A stretch of 10,840 nucleotides of DNA from an uncultured Mailhella sp. (lineage in GTDB: Bacteria; Desulfobacterota; Desulfovibrionia; Desulfovibrionales; Desulfovibrionaceae), in contig NZ_CAJJIC010000082.1 of NCBI RefSeq assembly GCF_905187505.1, forward strand, positions 1-10,840, written 5' to 3'. Of the stretch, positions 1 through 5,235 are shown piece after piece. The notes under the pieces were generated by a model. It was not told where the DNA came from and did not search any database. It saw nothing but the letters and a program-made list of their open reading frames with translations. A program made the position numbers and the translations under genes. Positions within the stretch are counted from its first letter, which is position 1; the number at the start of each line of letters is the position of its first letter.

Positions 1-97
1 GGTTGCTGTGGCTCTCCCGTTCCCGCCGGTTATGGCTCTGGATGCCGCGTATGGCCTCTTTCTTGAACTTATCCATATGGAGGACGAGGTAGGACAT
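1..97 (-). CDS. MobV/Pre family plasmid-type mobilization relaxase, N-terminus only (truncated by window edge)
   Basis: Reading the minus strand from ATG at 97 gives 32 codons open to the window edge. They start MSYLVLHMDKFKKEAIRGIQ and continue with SHNRRERESHSN. This opening (MSY-hydrophobic-hxxK, then a G-hQxHNxRExxSHSN stretch) is the pattern I recall for MobV/Pre relaxases of small mobilizable plasmids, which nick oriT and stay covalently bound to the transferred strand. A good Shine-Dalgarno (AAGGAAG) lies 7 nt upstream of the ATG. The catalytic region is mostly outside the window. Relaxase oriT sites usually lie just upstream of mob, which here is the repeat-rich gap 98-303. Identification rests on a short stretch and on memory of the family. 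Confidence 0.72.
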   Translation of the reverse strand, partial: MSYLVLHMDKFKKEAIRGIQSHNRRERESHSN

Positions 98-147
98 GAT
101 GAAACTTCCTTGTATCCATGACTGCACCATTTCTGATGCGGCAGAAA

Positions 148-288
148 AGCGGTACACTTTTCCCGTTCAGGCGGTACAAAAGGGGATGACGTATTCGGAC
201 CTGACCGGACATCACCGGATAACTGACGGATCGAATATTGCGGGTGTACCGCTGTACCACGGCGTAAGAGGCGGTACAGCGGTACACC
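148..288. repeat. Cluster of GCGGTACA iteron-like octamers, candidate origin or oriT
   Basis: The octamer GCGGTACA occurs at 149-156, 171-178, 271-278 and 279-286, the last two in direct tandem. It occurs inverted at 245-252 (TGTACCGC) and with one mismatch at 253-260 (TGTACCAC). The first copy is flanked by AAAAG (145-149) and CTTTT (157-161). The cluster lies between the primase-helicase and relaxase genes. Replication initiators of plasmids and P4-like satellites bind such clusters, and relaxases use inverted repeats at oriT. Function is inferred. Confidence 0.6.
243..288. repeat. Perfect 16-bp inverted repeat with 14-nt spacer
   Basis: GGTGTACCGCTGTACC (243-258) is exactly complementary to GGTACAGCGGTACACC (273-288). 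Each arm consists of two octamer units, so the structure is a head-to-head pair of tandem iterons. It lies 15 bp beyond the primase-helicase stop, but no T-run follows in either direction, so it is not a canonical intrinsic terminator. A protein-bound dyad or an extruded single-strand hairpin are both plausible. Confidence 0.75.
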
Positions 289-303
289 TGATCATATGAG
301 CCT

Positions 304-2091
304 TCAGAAATGTTCCTCCAATTTCTTTTTCAGCCTCTGGATGGCCCCCTTGGATTTCCCCATTTCCTCTGCGCAGTCGCGGATGCTGTAGCCTTCTTTT
401 AAAAGTCGTCTCAAGCTTTCCAGTTCAACGTCTTCCAGCTCTCTGACCTGCCAGTGCAGCGCATTACCTTCGGTAACCAGATTGGCCTCAAATGGTTTGG
501 CGTCATCACCCAGTATGCCCCGAGCCTTAGTCAGGTGGACCTCAAAACGTGCTCCTTCGGCCATACTGTATTCCCTGGGTCTGCGCAGGCTGATCACCGT
601 GTCCATAATGTCTTCCCTGGCGCTGGTGCCGCGCTGGTCGCCGGATTTTCCGGCATGATGGATAAGCAGGACGGTCATACCCCTGCGACGCAACTCCAGC
701 AGCCACGCCTGCATGGTCTGCCAGGACTGTGATTCATTTTCCTTGCCGGTGCGGCACAAGGTAGCAATGTTGTCCAGCACCACCATGTCCACACCTTGCA
801 GAAAAGGCTCAATCATGCCCTGCCCACCGGCGGTGGACAAATCCGGCATGGGACAGGGTTGCAGGTCCGGTGTGATGAGCGCCATGTTTTTCAACGTATG
901 CGGAGGAACGGACATACCGCTGACAAGCGCTGCAAGACGACTCTGCATGGATGTGGCAGGCATTTCCCCGTCCACATACAGCGTTCGTTTAGGCATCGGC
1001 GCACGCCAGTTGAACACCGCACCGCCGGAAGCCACGGCAACGGCTATGCTCAGGGCCGCAAACGTCTTGCCGATGCCGCGCGGAGCATACAGGATGCCTA
1101 TCCCTTGAACCGGAAGAATGGGGGATAAAAGATACCCCCGTTCAGGTATGGACATGGAAAGAAACTCCCCCATGTCCAGAGAAATCAGAGACGGACGGGC
1201 AGCTGTATGCATGGCCTCTTCCACCTGATGGCGAACTTCTTCCAGCCCCTCACTCTGATGCAGGTCGTTGAAGTCTTTCCCCTCGCCGGTGGTAAACTTG
1301 GGCAGGGCCAATCGAGCCTGTGCTGCTTGAGCAGCTTCCTGCCCTTTACTGCGGCCTGCTTCATCATTGTCGCCACAAATGAGGATGGAAGCATCCGGGA
1401 ATCTGTGTCTCACAAGATTGGCCACGACAGGCAGGTTATTGGCTGAGAACGTCACATATACGATACAGTTGACGGCAAGATGGATGCTTGCTCCCGTAGC
1501 GTAACCTTCGCAAAGAACTAGAGGCTTTTCCGACTTGCCGGGAATAATGAAATGTCCTCCCTGTACTTTGCCGCCCATGAGAAAGCGCTTTGTCCCGTCC
1601 GGGGCGATATATTGCAGGCTTTGTAAGGTTCCCGATATATCCCTGACGGGAAGGAGCAGCAGACCGCTCCGGGTCTGACGTATGTCCCCAAGCGCGGGAA
1701 CGCCTTTACGCCGTAAATATGGGTGTTCCGACGAGCAGGGAAAAGATGCCTCCAAGACGCCCTGGGCCTGTTTTGCCGCTGCTTCATACCGGCGGGCACA
1801 TTCTTCCTCTCGTTGATGACGAATGTTGCGTTGCCGTTTCTGCCATGCTTCCTTTTCAGCCGGGGAGAACGTTCTCTGATCCATTTCAGTAAACGTCCCC
1901 TGGTCTCCGCTCTCCCAGTTGCACCACCAGAGCGTGGCAGGAGGGTCAACATGCGCGATGTATGCGCCGTTCTGTTTATGCGGCCTGGCCTGCGTGGGAC
2001 AACGATGCAGTTTCCCGTCCGCTTCGATGTCAGACGGAATCAAGCCCTTGTCGGTCAGGAGGTCCCGAAAATTTTGCAGGGGATTACTCAT
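304..2091 (-). CDS. Primase-helicase replication protein (Toprim primase + RepA-like RecA-fold ATPase + C-terminal HTH)
   Basis: This 595-residue protein probably opens and primes the element's DNA for replication. Residues 1-120 resemble the N-terminal region of mobile-element primases (H29, C31, and W55-W56-C57). A Toprim-like domain spans about 189-276, with the primase motif EGYATG at 195-200 and acidic GDNDEAG at 240-246. A RecA-fold helicase domain follows: Walker A APRGIGKT (336-343), VDGEMP (373-378), Walker B MVVLD (436-440), and IHHAGKSGDQRGTS (477-490). The last 45 residues form a helix-turn-helix (SIRDCAEEMGKSKGAIQRLK) that could bind DNA. I chose ATG 2091, not the longer in-frame start at 2169, because GGGGGAAG lies 3 nt upstream and the start overlaps the alpA stop (ATGAGTAA), indicating translational coupling. 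Origin recognition by this protein is inferred from the iteron cluster just beyond its stop. Confidence 0.88.
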   Translation of the reverse strand: MSNPLQNFRDLLTDKGLIPSDIEADGKLHRCPTQARPHKQNGAYIAHVDPPATLWWCNWESGDQGTFTEMDQRTFSPAEKEAWQKRQRNIRHQREEECARRYEAAAKQAQGVLEASFPCSSEHPYLRRKGVPALGDIRQTRSGLLLLPVRDISGTLQSLQYIAPDGTKRFLMGGKVQGGHFIIPGKSEKPLVLCEGYATGASIHLAVNCIVYVTFSANNLPVVANLVRHRFPDASILICGDNDEAGRSKGQEAAQAAQARLALPKFTTGEGKDFNDLHQSEGLEEVRHQVEEAMHTAARPSLISLDMGEFLSMSIPERGYLLSPILPVQGIGILYAPRGIGKTFAALSIAVAVASGGAVFNWRAPMPKRTLYVDGEMPATSMQSRLAALVSGMSVPPHTLKNMALITPDLQPCPMPDLSTAGGQGMIEPFLQGVDMVVLDNIATLCRTGKENESQSWQTMQAWLLELRRRGMTVLLIHHAGKSGDQRGTSAREDIMDTVISLRRPREYSMAEGARFEVHLTKARGILGDDAKPFEANLVTEGNALHWQVRELEDVELESLRRLLKEGYSIRDCAEEMGKSKGAIQRLKKKLEEHF

Positions 2092-2302
2092 GCTCTTCCC
2101 CCTGTCTGCCAAGACTTTCGATGAACGCGGCAATATCTTCTGCTCTCCAGACCGTGGTTCTGGGACCAAGTTTCACGGGTTTGGGATACCGCCCGGTCCG
2201 ACAGCCTTCCCACCAGGCGCTCTTGCTTATGGGAATCATGCTGAGAACCTGAGGAAGACGCAAAAGGCCGTGAGTGGAAATGGACAGTTGATGCTGTTTC
2301 AT
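2084..2302 (-). CDS. AlpA-family helix-turn-helix regulator (excisionase-like)
   Basis: This 72-residue protein is of the usual AlpA size. Residues 14-36 (RLPQVLSMIPISKSAWWEGC and onward) form the MerR-like helix-turn-helix. Residues 39-57 form the basic wing, including YPKPVKLGPRTTVWRAEDI. AlpA proteins of P4-like and CP4-57-like elements regulate integrase or excision, and relatives act as excisionases; which of these applies here is not visible. Its ATG follows AGGAGA and a run of six T. The 3' end overlaps the primase-helicase start by 8 bp, so the two are probably co-translated. The Shine-Dalgarno lies inside a hairpin (2309-2337), suggesting translational or attenuation control. Confidence 0.85.
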   Translation of the reverse strand: MKQHQLSISTHGLLRLPQVLSMIPISKSAWWEGCRTGRYPKPVKLGPRTTVWRAEDIAAFIESLGRQGEEHE

Positions 2303-2337
2303 AAAAAATCTCCTGAATCTGTTTGGATTTCAGGAGA
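2303..2337 (-). promoter_or_regulatory. Leader hairpin burying the alpA Shine-Dalgarno, followed by a T-run
   Basis: On the transcript strand TCTCCTGAA pairs perfectly with TTCAGGAGA (9 bp, 11-nt loop; plus-strand arms 2309-2317 and 2329-2337). It is followed directly by TTTTTT and the alpA ATG. The 3' arm contains the AGGAG ribosome-binding site. The structure could act as a weak intrinsic terminator, a ribosome-site sequestering switch, or both. G+C content of the stem is moderate, so its strength is uncertain. Confidence 0.5.
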
Positions 2338-2355
2338 CTCTGGCACACGTCCAAA

Positions 2356-2412
2356 GATTCCCGTGAGGGAATCAAACGGGAAAAGAACGGGAACTTCTCA
2401 AAAAGACGGGAA
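2356..2412. repeat. ACGGGAA repeat cluster with small palindrome upstream of alpA, probable operator
   Basis: ACGGGAA occurs directly at 2376-2382, 2387-2393 and 2406-2412, and inverted at 2358-2364. The inverted copy is part of a 7-bp dyad, GATTCCC-GTGA-GGGAATC (2356-2373). The cluster fills the gap between the 325-aa gene and alpA. Direct-copy spacing is 11 and 19 bp. A regulator-binding site for the alpA-primase operon is the simplest reading; the protein that binds is unknown. Confidence 0.5.
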
Positions 2413-2425
2413 AACAGCAGGCTGG

Positions 2426-3403
2426 TCATGCCTTGATTATGGCGTATGTCTCCGCTTCCTTGAGGAGCATATCCATCAAATTGCGATAGGACTTGTCGTC
2501 CCTGTACTCTTTACCCGCAAGCAAGCGCCCCACATGCGTCTTTCTGCCCTGTGGAGTTTTGTGACTGGTCTCGGATTTTTGAGGACCACACCAGTACAGG
2601 AGAACATAAGCGATGACCGCAAGAGGATACTTTTCTTTCATGGCATCACGGACGGCGGCGTCCGGCCTTCCTTGCCAGACGGCTCCGGGAATACGGAAAA
2701 TAAGTTTTTCATCCTGCGGTGCCCTTTCACACAGGGGAACTGCCGCCACTTTGTCGGCAACAGACGATTCCGGCGAAGCTGTCTGTAAAACGGCTTCCAC
2801 AAGAGCACGGGTGATGCCTTTCACTTCCCGGCGCAGGGGATAGTAGCGAAGCTGCCTGATGGCGACGCTCCTATCCACCATTATAGTATCAGCAAAGATA
2901 TGTGCAATGAAGTGATAACTTGAGGCGGGAATGGAGAATATCGGCTTATCAAAGAGAGGTGAATCCGGTGAATACTGCGCGAAGATGTCTGTTGTGCTCA
3001 GTATTTTCAAACTGCTGAACAGAAATTCTCGTTCCTCGGGAAAGACAGACGCCGTATCTTCAAAGGATTCTTCAAGAATGACATTCAACCCATATTGTAG
3101 GGAGGTAACAGGAACAAGCGTTGATATCTTTCTGAAAAATTCCATCACATCAAAGCCAAGCAGATATGTCTGAATGCCCGCCACCAGTTCCGGCCCTGAA
3201 GGAAATTCCGGTATCTGCGTTCCATATGCGGCGTGACTGCCAGCAACAAATGCCTGCCAGCAGGATTCATATGTTGTGCACCATAATTCCAGAGGTTGAA
3301 CTGCGTCAGGCCAGAGCGCCTGAACAAGCATGTCGCCTTCTCTGACAGTCAGGCCATACGCCTGCCGTACTCTGCCTAGGGTAATAATCTGGCGGTCTAT
3401 CAT
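2426..3403 (-). CDS. Hypothetical protein of the element (325 aa), family not recognised
   Basis: I do not recognise this protein. From ATG 3403 it is 325 residues, soluble-looking, with no signal peptide or clear membrane span. The C-terminal 90 residues look like a separate compact module: an IPGAVWQGR stretch, a helical AVRDAMKEKYPLAVIAYVLL segment, then KTHVGRLLAGKEY and a basic/acidic helix to the end. This arrangement could be a DNA-binding domain, but no motif proves it. The frame can be extended to a TTG at 3427, but neither start has a Shine-Dalgarno. A possible promoter places the transcript start at the ATG itself. The gene lies between the integrase unit's terminator and the alpA operon, the position often taken by element regulators or accessory cargo. 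Confidence 0.75.
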   Translation of the reverse strand: MIDRQIITLGRVRQAYGLTVREGDMLVQALWPDAVQPLELWCTTYESCWQAFVAGSHAAYGTQIPEFPSGPELVAGIQTYLLGFDVMEFFRKISTLVPVTSLQYGLNVILEESFEDTASVFPEEREFLFSSLKILSTTDIFAQYSPDSPLFDKPIFSIPASSYHFIAHIFADTIMVDRSVAIRQLRYYPLRREVKGITRALVEAVLQTASPESSVADKVAAVPLCERAPQDEKLIFRIPGAVWQGRPDAAVRDAMKEKYPLAVIAYVLLYWCGPQKSETSHKTPQGRKTHVGRLLAGKEYRDDKSYRNLMDMLLKEAETYAIIKA

Positions 3404-3409
3404 GGAAAA

Positions 3410-3440
3410 AGCATAGTCTGTTGTCAAAAAATGGACAACA
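3410..3440 (-). promoter_or_regulatory. Possible promoter of the 325-aa gene with overlapping 7-bp dyad operator
   Basis: On the minus strand TTGTCC (3438-3433), a 17-nt spacer and TATGCT (3415-3410) each match the sigma70 boxes at four of six positions. The dyad TGTTGTC (3419-3425) / GACAACA (3434-3440), 8-nt spacer, covers the -35 box and the spacer. The predicted start would fall near 3403, giving a leaderless message. Weak box matches make this tentative. Confidence 0.35.
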
Positions 3441-3484
3441 AAAAACAGCGGCAGGGACTTCCAATGTCCTCGCTACCGCTGTTT
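3440..3484 (-). terminator. Intrinsic terminator of the integrase unit
   Basis: The minus-strand transcript forms AAACAGCGG (plus 3484-3476) paired with CCGCTGTTT (plus 3451-3443), a perfect 9-bp outer stem. An inner GGAC/GTCC stem also forms, and the outer stem runs into TTTTTT. It lies 15 bp after the stop of the 55-aa ORF and separates integrase transcription from the downstream gene. Confidence 0.75.
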
Positions 3485-3499
3485 CCTGTAAAACCTGTT

Positions 3500-3667
3500 T
3501 CAGCTATACCATACCCGGATGATATCCATGTCGTCATAGCCGTATTGTCTCATACGGTCCTTGTCTTCTTCGCTCCAGCCAGTGTCGTTTTCCGTCACCT
3601 GCGTTTCATCCTCTGTTTTCCCGATAACGATACAGGCATTCCGTTCTGTCATGGCGTTCTCTTTCAT
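3500..3667 (-). CDS. Small acidic hypothetical protein (55 aa) translationally coupled to the integrase
   Basis: ATG 3667 overlaps the integrase stop as ATGA. GGAG sits 7 nt upstream inside the integrase gene, which is good evidence for a real start; the frame could also start at ATG 3652. The product is rich in Asp and Glu, with a WSEEDKDRMRQYGYDDMDII segment near the end, and is hydrophilic throughout. No family is recognised. Placement in the integrase transcript and before its terminator suggests a role with recombination, such as a directionality factor or integrase modulator. However, it lacks the basic helix-turn-helix look of ordinary excisionases, and the AlpA protein is the better excisionase candidate. 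Confidence 0.6.
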   Translation of the reverse strand: MKENAMTERNACIVIGKTEDETQVTENDTGWSEEDKDRMRQYGYDDMDIIRVWYS

Positions 3668-4875
3668 ACCGTATCTCCGCTTCCTTTCCGCTTTGCGTGG
3701 CGCAGTCCATCCAGATAATCCGCCCAATCCTGCATCATCTTTCTGCGTTCCGGAAGGTATTCCGCGTAATTGTATGCTGCCCGCACTTCGTTCTGTTCTC
3801 CATGGGCAAGCTGCCGCTCTATCCAGTCCCGGTTATAACCAAGTTCGTTGAGCAGCGTGGACGCGATGGAGCGAAAACCATGCACGCTCATTTCGTGCTT
3901 CTGGTAGCCCATGCGCCGGAGCGCATTGAGCATGGTCGCATCGGAAATGGGGCGTACCTCCGTGCGGATGGAGGGAAAAAGGTATGTTCCCTCCCCGGAG
4001 TATTTCTGAAGTTCCCGAAGAATGGATATTGCCTGTCTGGATAAGGGAACAAGATGCTGACGGCGCATTTTCATGCGTTCGGCAGGGATACGCCATTCCC
4101 CGGACTCAAGGTCAAATTCCTTCCATCGGGCAGCCCGCAGTTCCGTGGGACGGGTGAAAACCAACGGAGCCAGCTTCAAGGCACAGACCAGAGGGAAATA
4201 ACCTTCGTAAGCGTCGATATCCCGCAGAAGCTGACCGACTTTTTCCGGTTCCAGCACCGCCGCGCGGTGGACCGTTTTTCTCGGCCTCAAGGCTCCCCGA
4301 AGATCGGCTGCGATATTGTGCTTTGCCCGGCCCGTGATGACCGCATAACGGAACACCTGATTGATGATTTGCAGCACTCTCCGGGAGGTCTCGTAGTTTC
4401 CCCTCTGCTCCAGAGACTTGACCACGTCCATGATATCCCGTGTTTCCAGCTTGGCGATATGCGTTTTGCCGATGCGAGGAAAGATGTAGGTTTTCAGCCG
4501 GTACATGACGGTTCCCTGATGCTTTTCAGAAAACTCCGCCATGCGGGTTGCATGCCATTCTCTGGCGATATTCTGAAAACTGTCGCGTTCCGCCGTGGCT
4601 CTGGCCTGCCGCATCTGCCGTTTATGGGCTGACGGGTCGATGCCTCTGGACAACATACGCTTCGCGTCTTCGCGGCGTTCTCTGGCATCCTTGAGAGATA
4701 CGGCAGGGTATTCTCCGAAACTGAGCAGCTTGCTCTTTCCGTCAAAACGGTAGGCCATTCTCCAGAGCTTGCTTCCACTGGTGGGAATGAAAAGAAACAG
4801 GCCTCCGCCGTCGAAATATTTGCGGGGCCTCAGGTCGGGCTTCAGACTGCGGATATGGGTATCGGTAAGAGGCAT
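3664..4875 (-). CDS. P4-type tyrosine-recombinase integrase
   Basis: This 403-residue protein integrates and excises the element at the adjacent tRNA-Glu. The N-terminus (residues 1-80) is the arm-type DNA-binding domain of P4-like integrases, with the KYFDGGGLFLFI and LSFGEYPAVSLKDAR motifs. A core-binding domain follows, then the catalytic domain. I place the active residues at R242 (TRPTEL), K269 (ERMKMRR), H332 and R335 (HGFR), H358 and the nucleophile Y368 (RAAYNY). The set is complete and the length is normal, so it is probably functional. ATG 4875 is preferred over 4914 because GGGAG lies 5 nt upstream and the P4-type N-terminus starts there. It reads away from the tRNA 3' end. Confidence 0.95.
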   Translation of the reverse strand: MPLTDTHIRSLKPDLRPRKYFDGGGLFLFIPTSGSKLWRMAYRFDGKSKLLSFGEYPAVSLKDARERREDAKRMLSRGIDPSAHKRQMRQARATAERDSFQNIAREWHATRMAEFSEKHQGTVMYRLKTYIFPRIGKTHIAKLETRDIMDVVKSLEQRGNYETSRRVLQIINQVFRYAVITGRAKHNIAADLRGALRPRKTVHRAAVLEPEKVGQLLRDIDAYEGYFPLVCALKLAPLVFTRPTELRAARWKEFDLESGEWRIPAERMKMRRQHLVPLSRQAISILRELQKYSGEGTYLFPSIRTEVRPISDATMLNALRRMGYQKHEMSVHGFRSIASTLLNELGYNRDWIERQLAHGEQNEVRAAYNYAEYLPERRKMMQDWADYLDGLRHAKRKGSGDTV

Positions 4876-4921
4876 GGGTACTCCCTGGCTGTCGTTGGAC
4901 GAAGAGATGCCCACATGGATA

Positions 4922-5010
4922 AAAATATTTTTGATTCCGCGCGGTTATTCATGTAGGTATCAGAAATGTCATACCACATTTCTACCTACGGATATACCCA
5001 TAAAATATTT
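4922..5010. repeat. Int-tRNA gap: imperfect inverted repeat and AT-rich direct repeats, likely attachment-region arm sites
   Basis: GTAGGT (4953-4958) plus AGAAATG (4962-4968) is complementary to CATTTCT plus ACCTAC (4977-4989), with a 3-nt bulge in the left arm. AAAATATTT occurs at 4922-4930 and again at 5002-5010, 80 bp apart. The first copy lies in the perfect palindrome AAAAATATTTTT (4921-4932). Such repeats next to int fit arm-type integrase sites, bending-protein sites or an int operator. Assignment is by position only. Confidence 0.45.
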
Positions 5011-5053
5011 GGATGCAAGCGGACGAGGCTGGACTTCGGGAAACCATGCCGGA

Positions 5054-5099
5054 AAGAAAAAACAAAGAACGCCAAGACGTTATGCATCTTGGCGTTCTT
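5054..5099 (-). terminator. Intrinsic terminator downstream of tRNA-Glu
   Basis: In the minus direction a perfect 13-bp stem forms (plus-strand arms AAGAACGCCAAGA, 5065-5077, and TCTTGGCGTTCTT, 5087-5099) with a 9-nt loop. It is followed by a T-rich tail containing TTTGTTTTTTC. It lies about 16 nt after the CCA end and should stop tRNA transcripts before they enter int. If crossover occurs in the tRNA 3' end, this terminator belongs to the element, not the host. Confidence 0.85.
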
Positions 5100-5114
5100 C
5101 ATTGTACTCAAATT

Positions 5115-5191
5115 TGGCGTCCCCAGGCGGATTTGAACCGCCGTTGACGGCGTGAAAGGCCGCTGTCCTGGGCCGGCTAGACGATGGGGAC
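5115..5191 (-). tRNA. tRNA-Glu (anticodon UUC), with encoded CCA
   Basis: The minus strand folds into a standard cloverleaf. It has a 7-bp acceptor stem GTCCCCA/TGGGGAC, discriminator G and CCA at 5117-5115. The anticodon loop is CTTTCAC with anticodon TTC (plus-strand GAA, 5154-5156), and the T arm is GGCGG-TTCAAAT-CCGCC. The gene is intact despite the neighbouring integration. It reads parallel to hflX, whose stop is 18 bp upstream. Confidence 0.96.
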
Positions 5192-5206
5192 GTGCCGTGT
5201 TGGTGT

Positions 5207-5235
5207 TATTTATCGGAAAGGCTCGGTATCGTCAA
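5207..5235 (-). promoter_or_regulatory. Sigma70-like promoter of tRNA-Glu inside the hflX 3' end
   Basis: Minus strand TTGACG (5235-5230), exactly 17 nt, then TAAATA (5212-5207); each box has five of six consensus bases. The -10 box begins with the hflX TAA stop. It is 15 bp from the tRNA 5' end, giving a very short leader. This suggests the tRNA has its own promoter and need not rely on hflX readthrough. Confidence 0.65.

Larger units (their letters stand above)
1..5118 (-). mobile_element. Integrative and mobilizable element at tRNA-Glu, one end, other end outside window
   Basis: A continuous minus-strand block runs integrase, 55-aa ORF, 325-aa ORF, AlpA regulator, primase-helicase, MobV-type relaxase. 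It begins directly downstream of a complete tRNA-Glu 3' end, the usual target of P4-type integrases. No conjugation or phage structural genes are seen in the visible part, so a mobilizable rather than self-transmissible element is inferred. The right boundary is set here at the tRNA discriminator base; the real crossover may lie inside the tRNA 3' half. The second att copy would be a repeat of the tRNA 3' end to the left of base 1 and cannot be checked. Confidence 0.8.

Noticed and set aside
243..288. Reading the 16-bp inverted repeat as the terminator of the primase-helicase gene
   Set aside because: No T-run follows the stem on either strand.
148..288. CRISPR array
   Set aside because: The repeats are 8 bp, in mixed orientation and irregularly spaced, with no spacers of uniform length or cas genes.
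96..299. Small ORFs on both strands across the repeat-rich gap
   Set aside because: Their sequence simply translates the iterons, they have no convincing ribosome site, and the minus-strand one overlaps the relaxase start.
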